Under the pieces are notes generated by a model. It had not been told where the DNA came from and searched no databases. It was given only the letters and a program-made list of their open reading frames with translations. Source: Alphaproteobacteria bacterium (lineage in GTDB: Bacteria > Pseudomonadota > Alphaproteobacteria > Sphingomonadales > Sphingomonadaceae). Taken from it: a stretch of DNA of 7,923 bases. The stretch is from the NCBI GenBank assembly GCA_028869975.1, contig JAGWQR010000377.1, positions 1 to 7,923 of the forward strand, written 5' to 3'. The position numbers and the translations under genes were made by a program. Below, piece after piece: positions 6,639 to 7,923 of the stretch (positions are counted from its first letter, which is position 1; each line of letters starts with the position of its first letter).

Positions 6639-6642
6639 TCCT
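6639..6642 (-). promoter_or_regulatory. Ribosome binding site deciding the TTG start of rnj
   Basis: AGGA on the minus strand is separated by 7 nt from the TTG at 6629-6631. The A and first G belong to an in-frame TAG, so no upstream start in this frame is possible. This spacing is the main reason for accepting the TTG. Confidence 0.7.
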
Positions 6643-6658
6643 AGAGTTCAGGTGCGTG

Positions 6659-7432
6659 TTAATGCGCGCGCGCATACATCAGCGCAAGCCCCTGTATGGT
6701 GAGATCGGGGATAATATAGTCAAACACCGCGCTGTGCCGCGCGATCAGACTGGCAAGCCCGCCGGTCGCGATCACCGTGGCGGGTGCGCCGATCTGCGCC
6801 TTTTGCCGCGCGATCAGCCCTTCAACCATCGCGACATAGCCCCAGTAGATCCCGATCAGCATCTGGTCTTCGGTGGTGCGGCCCATGACATTGCCACTTT
6901 CGGGTGCCTCTATCGCAATCCGTGGCAGGCGCGCGGCGGCAGCGACCAGCGCATCGAGCGACAGGTTGATTCCGGGCGCAATGATGCCGCCCTTATACGC
7001 ACCATGTTCATTCACCCAGTCGAACGTCGTCGCAGTACCAAAATCAACCACGAGCTTATGCCCGGCGTGTGCGGCGTGCGCAGCAATCGCGTTGATTGCG
7101 CGATCCGCGCCCACGCTGGCGGGCTCGACCACATCGAGCTCGATTCCCCACTCAACCGGCGCACGGCCCGCAACGAGCGGCGTGACCTTGAAATATTTCT
7201 CGGCAAGCACTTCTAGATTATGCAGCGCGCGCGGCACCACAGTGCCGATGATCACCGCCTCTACGTCGCCCGGCGCGTAGCCCTCAATCTCGAATAACTG
7301 GTAAAGCCACACGGCATATTGATCGGCTGTGCGCCGCGCATCGGTGGCGATCCGCCAGCGCGCGACAATCTCTGCTCCGCGCACCAGTGCAAAAACGATA
7401 TTGGTATTGCCCGCATCAATCGCCAGCAGCAT
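6659..7432 (-). CDS. coaX: Type III pantothenate kinase
   Basis: CoaX phosphorylates pantothenate with ATP, the first step of coenzyme A synthesis, and unlike CoaA is not inhibited by CoA. The 257-residue protein has the family motifs in order: DAGNTN (6-11, phosphate binding), GADR with the catalytic Asp (108-111), DFGTATT (130-136), GGIIAPG (148-154) and TGG (223-225). I place the start at ATG 7430-7432, giving MLLAIDAGNTN as in known members. The frame could begin five codons earlier at a TTG, but that TTG overlaps the birA stop and AAGGGG lies 6 nt before the ATG. The gene follows birA by 11 nt and precedes rnj by 27 nt, so all are probably cotranscribed. The pairing of coaX with birA is common in bacteria. 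Confidence 0.96.
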   Translation of the reverse strand: MLLAIDAGNTNIVFALVRGAEIVARWRIATDARRTADQYAVWLYQLFEIEGYAPGDVEAVIIGTVVPRALHNLEVLAEKYFKVTPLVAGRAPVEWGIELDVVEPASVGADRAINAIAAHAAHAGHKLVVDFGTATTFDWVNEHGAYKGGIIAPGINLSLDALVAAAARLPRIAIEAPESGNVMGRTTEDQMLIGIYWGYVAMVEGLIARQKAQIGAPATVIATGGLASLIARHSAVFDYIIPDLTIQGLALMYARAH

Positions 7433-7438
7433 CGCGCG

Positions 7439-7444
7439 CCCCTT
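7439..7444 (-). promoter_or_regulatory. Strong ribosome binding site of coaX overlapping the birA stop
   Basis: AAGGGG on the minus strand, 6 nt before the coaX ATG. Its first A is the last base of the birA TGA stop (7444-7446). The placement suggests that terminating birA ribosomes could reinitiate on coaX. It supports ATG 7430-7432 over the upstream TTG. Confidence 0.75.
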
Positions 7445-7923
7445 CAAACCAGAAACACATCGCCCGCGTGAATGACAGATATTGTGCCATCCGCCAAGGC
7501 AAGTTTGTGCGTGCCGATCTCATCGAGGCCCGCGAAGGTGCCGGACAGGCCATTGGCGGTGAGCGGCGTGCCGATGGGGTGGGCACGCGATTGCCACTCG
7601 GTGAGCAGTTCGGTGAGTGGCGCAGTGCGCCAGTGCGCCAGTCGCGCGGTTATGCTTTGCGCAAGGTTAGAAATGACTGTAGCGGGCGACGGTGACGTCA
7701 CGTCCAACGCCGACAGCGAAGTGACCGGACGCTCCAGCCCGTCAGGATAATGCGCAAGGTTGACGCCAATCCCGATGACCACTGCATCCCCTTCCCGCTC
7801 CAGTAAAATGCCCGCGATTTTGGCACCGCCCACCAGCACATCATTGGGCCATTTGAGCTGGAACGGAATGGCCGGTGCAATCGCGTGCAGCGCATCCCAC
7901 AACGCCACCCCCGCCAGCAGCGC
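7444..7923 (-). CDS. birA: Biotin-protein ligase, C-terminal part (5' end outside window)
   Basis: BirA makes biotinyl-5'-AMP and transfers biotin to a lysine of the acetyl-CoA carboxylase carrier protein and other carboxylases. The frame is open to the right window edge; 159 residues are visible, starting ALLAGVALWDAL. The codon at 7906-7908 is a GTG inside this conserved helix and not a start. The signature KWPNDVLVGGAKIAGILLE contains the active-site Lys (codon 7852-7854) and the biotin/adenylate-binding stretch. It is followed by VVIGIGVNL, another strongly conserved segment. The last 45 or so residues form the small SH3-like C-terminal domain ending GDVFLV. The N-terminus is missing, so I cannot say whether it carries the DNA-binding domain of bifunctional BirA repressors. 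It is the first visible gene of the minus-strand operon. Confidence 0.94.
   Translation of the reverse strand, partial: ALLAGVALWDALHAIAPAIPFQLKWPNDVLVGGAKIAGILLEREGDAVVIGIGVNLAHYPDGLERPVTSLSALDVTSPSPATVISNLAQSITARLAHWRTAPLTELLTEWQSRAHPIGTPLTANGLSGTFAGLDEIGTHKLALADGTISVIHAGDVFLV

Noticed and set aside
7433..7447. TTG at 7445-7447 as the coaX start
   Set aside because: It adds five residues not typical of the family and overlaps the birA stop. The ATG at 7430-7432 has a strong AAGGGG at ideal spacing.

Overview
The window looks like ordinary chromosome from an alphaproteobacterium, most likely a member of the Sphingomonadales. The reasons are the block birA-coaX-rnj-DUF1467 on the minus strand, a typical alphaproteobacterial housekeeping cluster, and a histidine kinase next to gltA whose N-terminal and PAS-like sequence resembles a sphingomonad family I know from memory. 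No genus can be fixed. I see no mobile element, tRNA, rRNA or CRISPR.

Layout, left to right. (1) Positions 2-919, plus strand: the C-terminal three quarters or so of citrate synthase (gltA), cut by the window edge, with all three catalytic residues present. (2) Positions 916-2268, minus strand: a soluble PAS-like sensor histidine kinase, convergent with gltA and overlapping it by 4 nt. Its ATP-binding domain is complete, but the phosphoacceptor histidine appears to be glutamine. (3) Positions 2269-2495: a 227-nt A/T-richer divergent intergenic region. It holds a possible promoter, two related TGGG-N5-CCCA palindromes, a CtrA-like box and three copies of AGGGGCT. (4) Positions 2496-4697, plus strand: a 733-residue protein of unknown function with two membrane helices, a very long almost proline-free helical region and a compact C-terminal segment. 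(5) Positions 4704-7923, minus strand, transcribed right to left: birA (partial), coaX, rnj and a DUF1467 membrane protein. They are tightly packed (11-nt gap, 27-nt gap, 4-nt overlap) and are almost certainly one operon. The last gene ends 6 nt from the convergent coiled-coil gene.

The operon joins cofactor enzymes (biotin-protein ligase, pantothenate kinase) to an RNA-processing nuclease and a small membrane protein. RNase J starts at TTG and the DUF1467 gene is translationally coupled to it.

The part most likely to be undescribed is the divergent pair in the middle: a kinase-like protein that apparently cannot phosphorylate itself on the usual histidine, facing a large membrane-anchored coiled-coil protein across a shared control region. 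A functional link between them is inference from position only.
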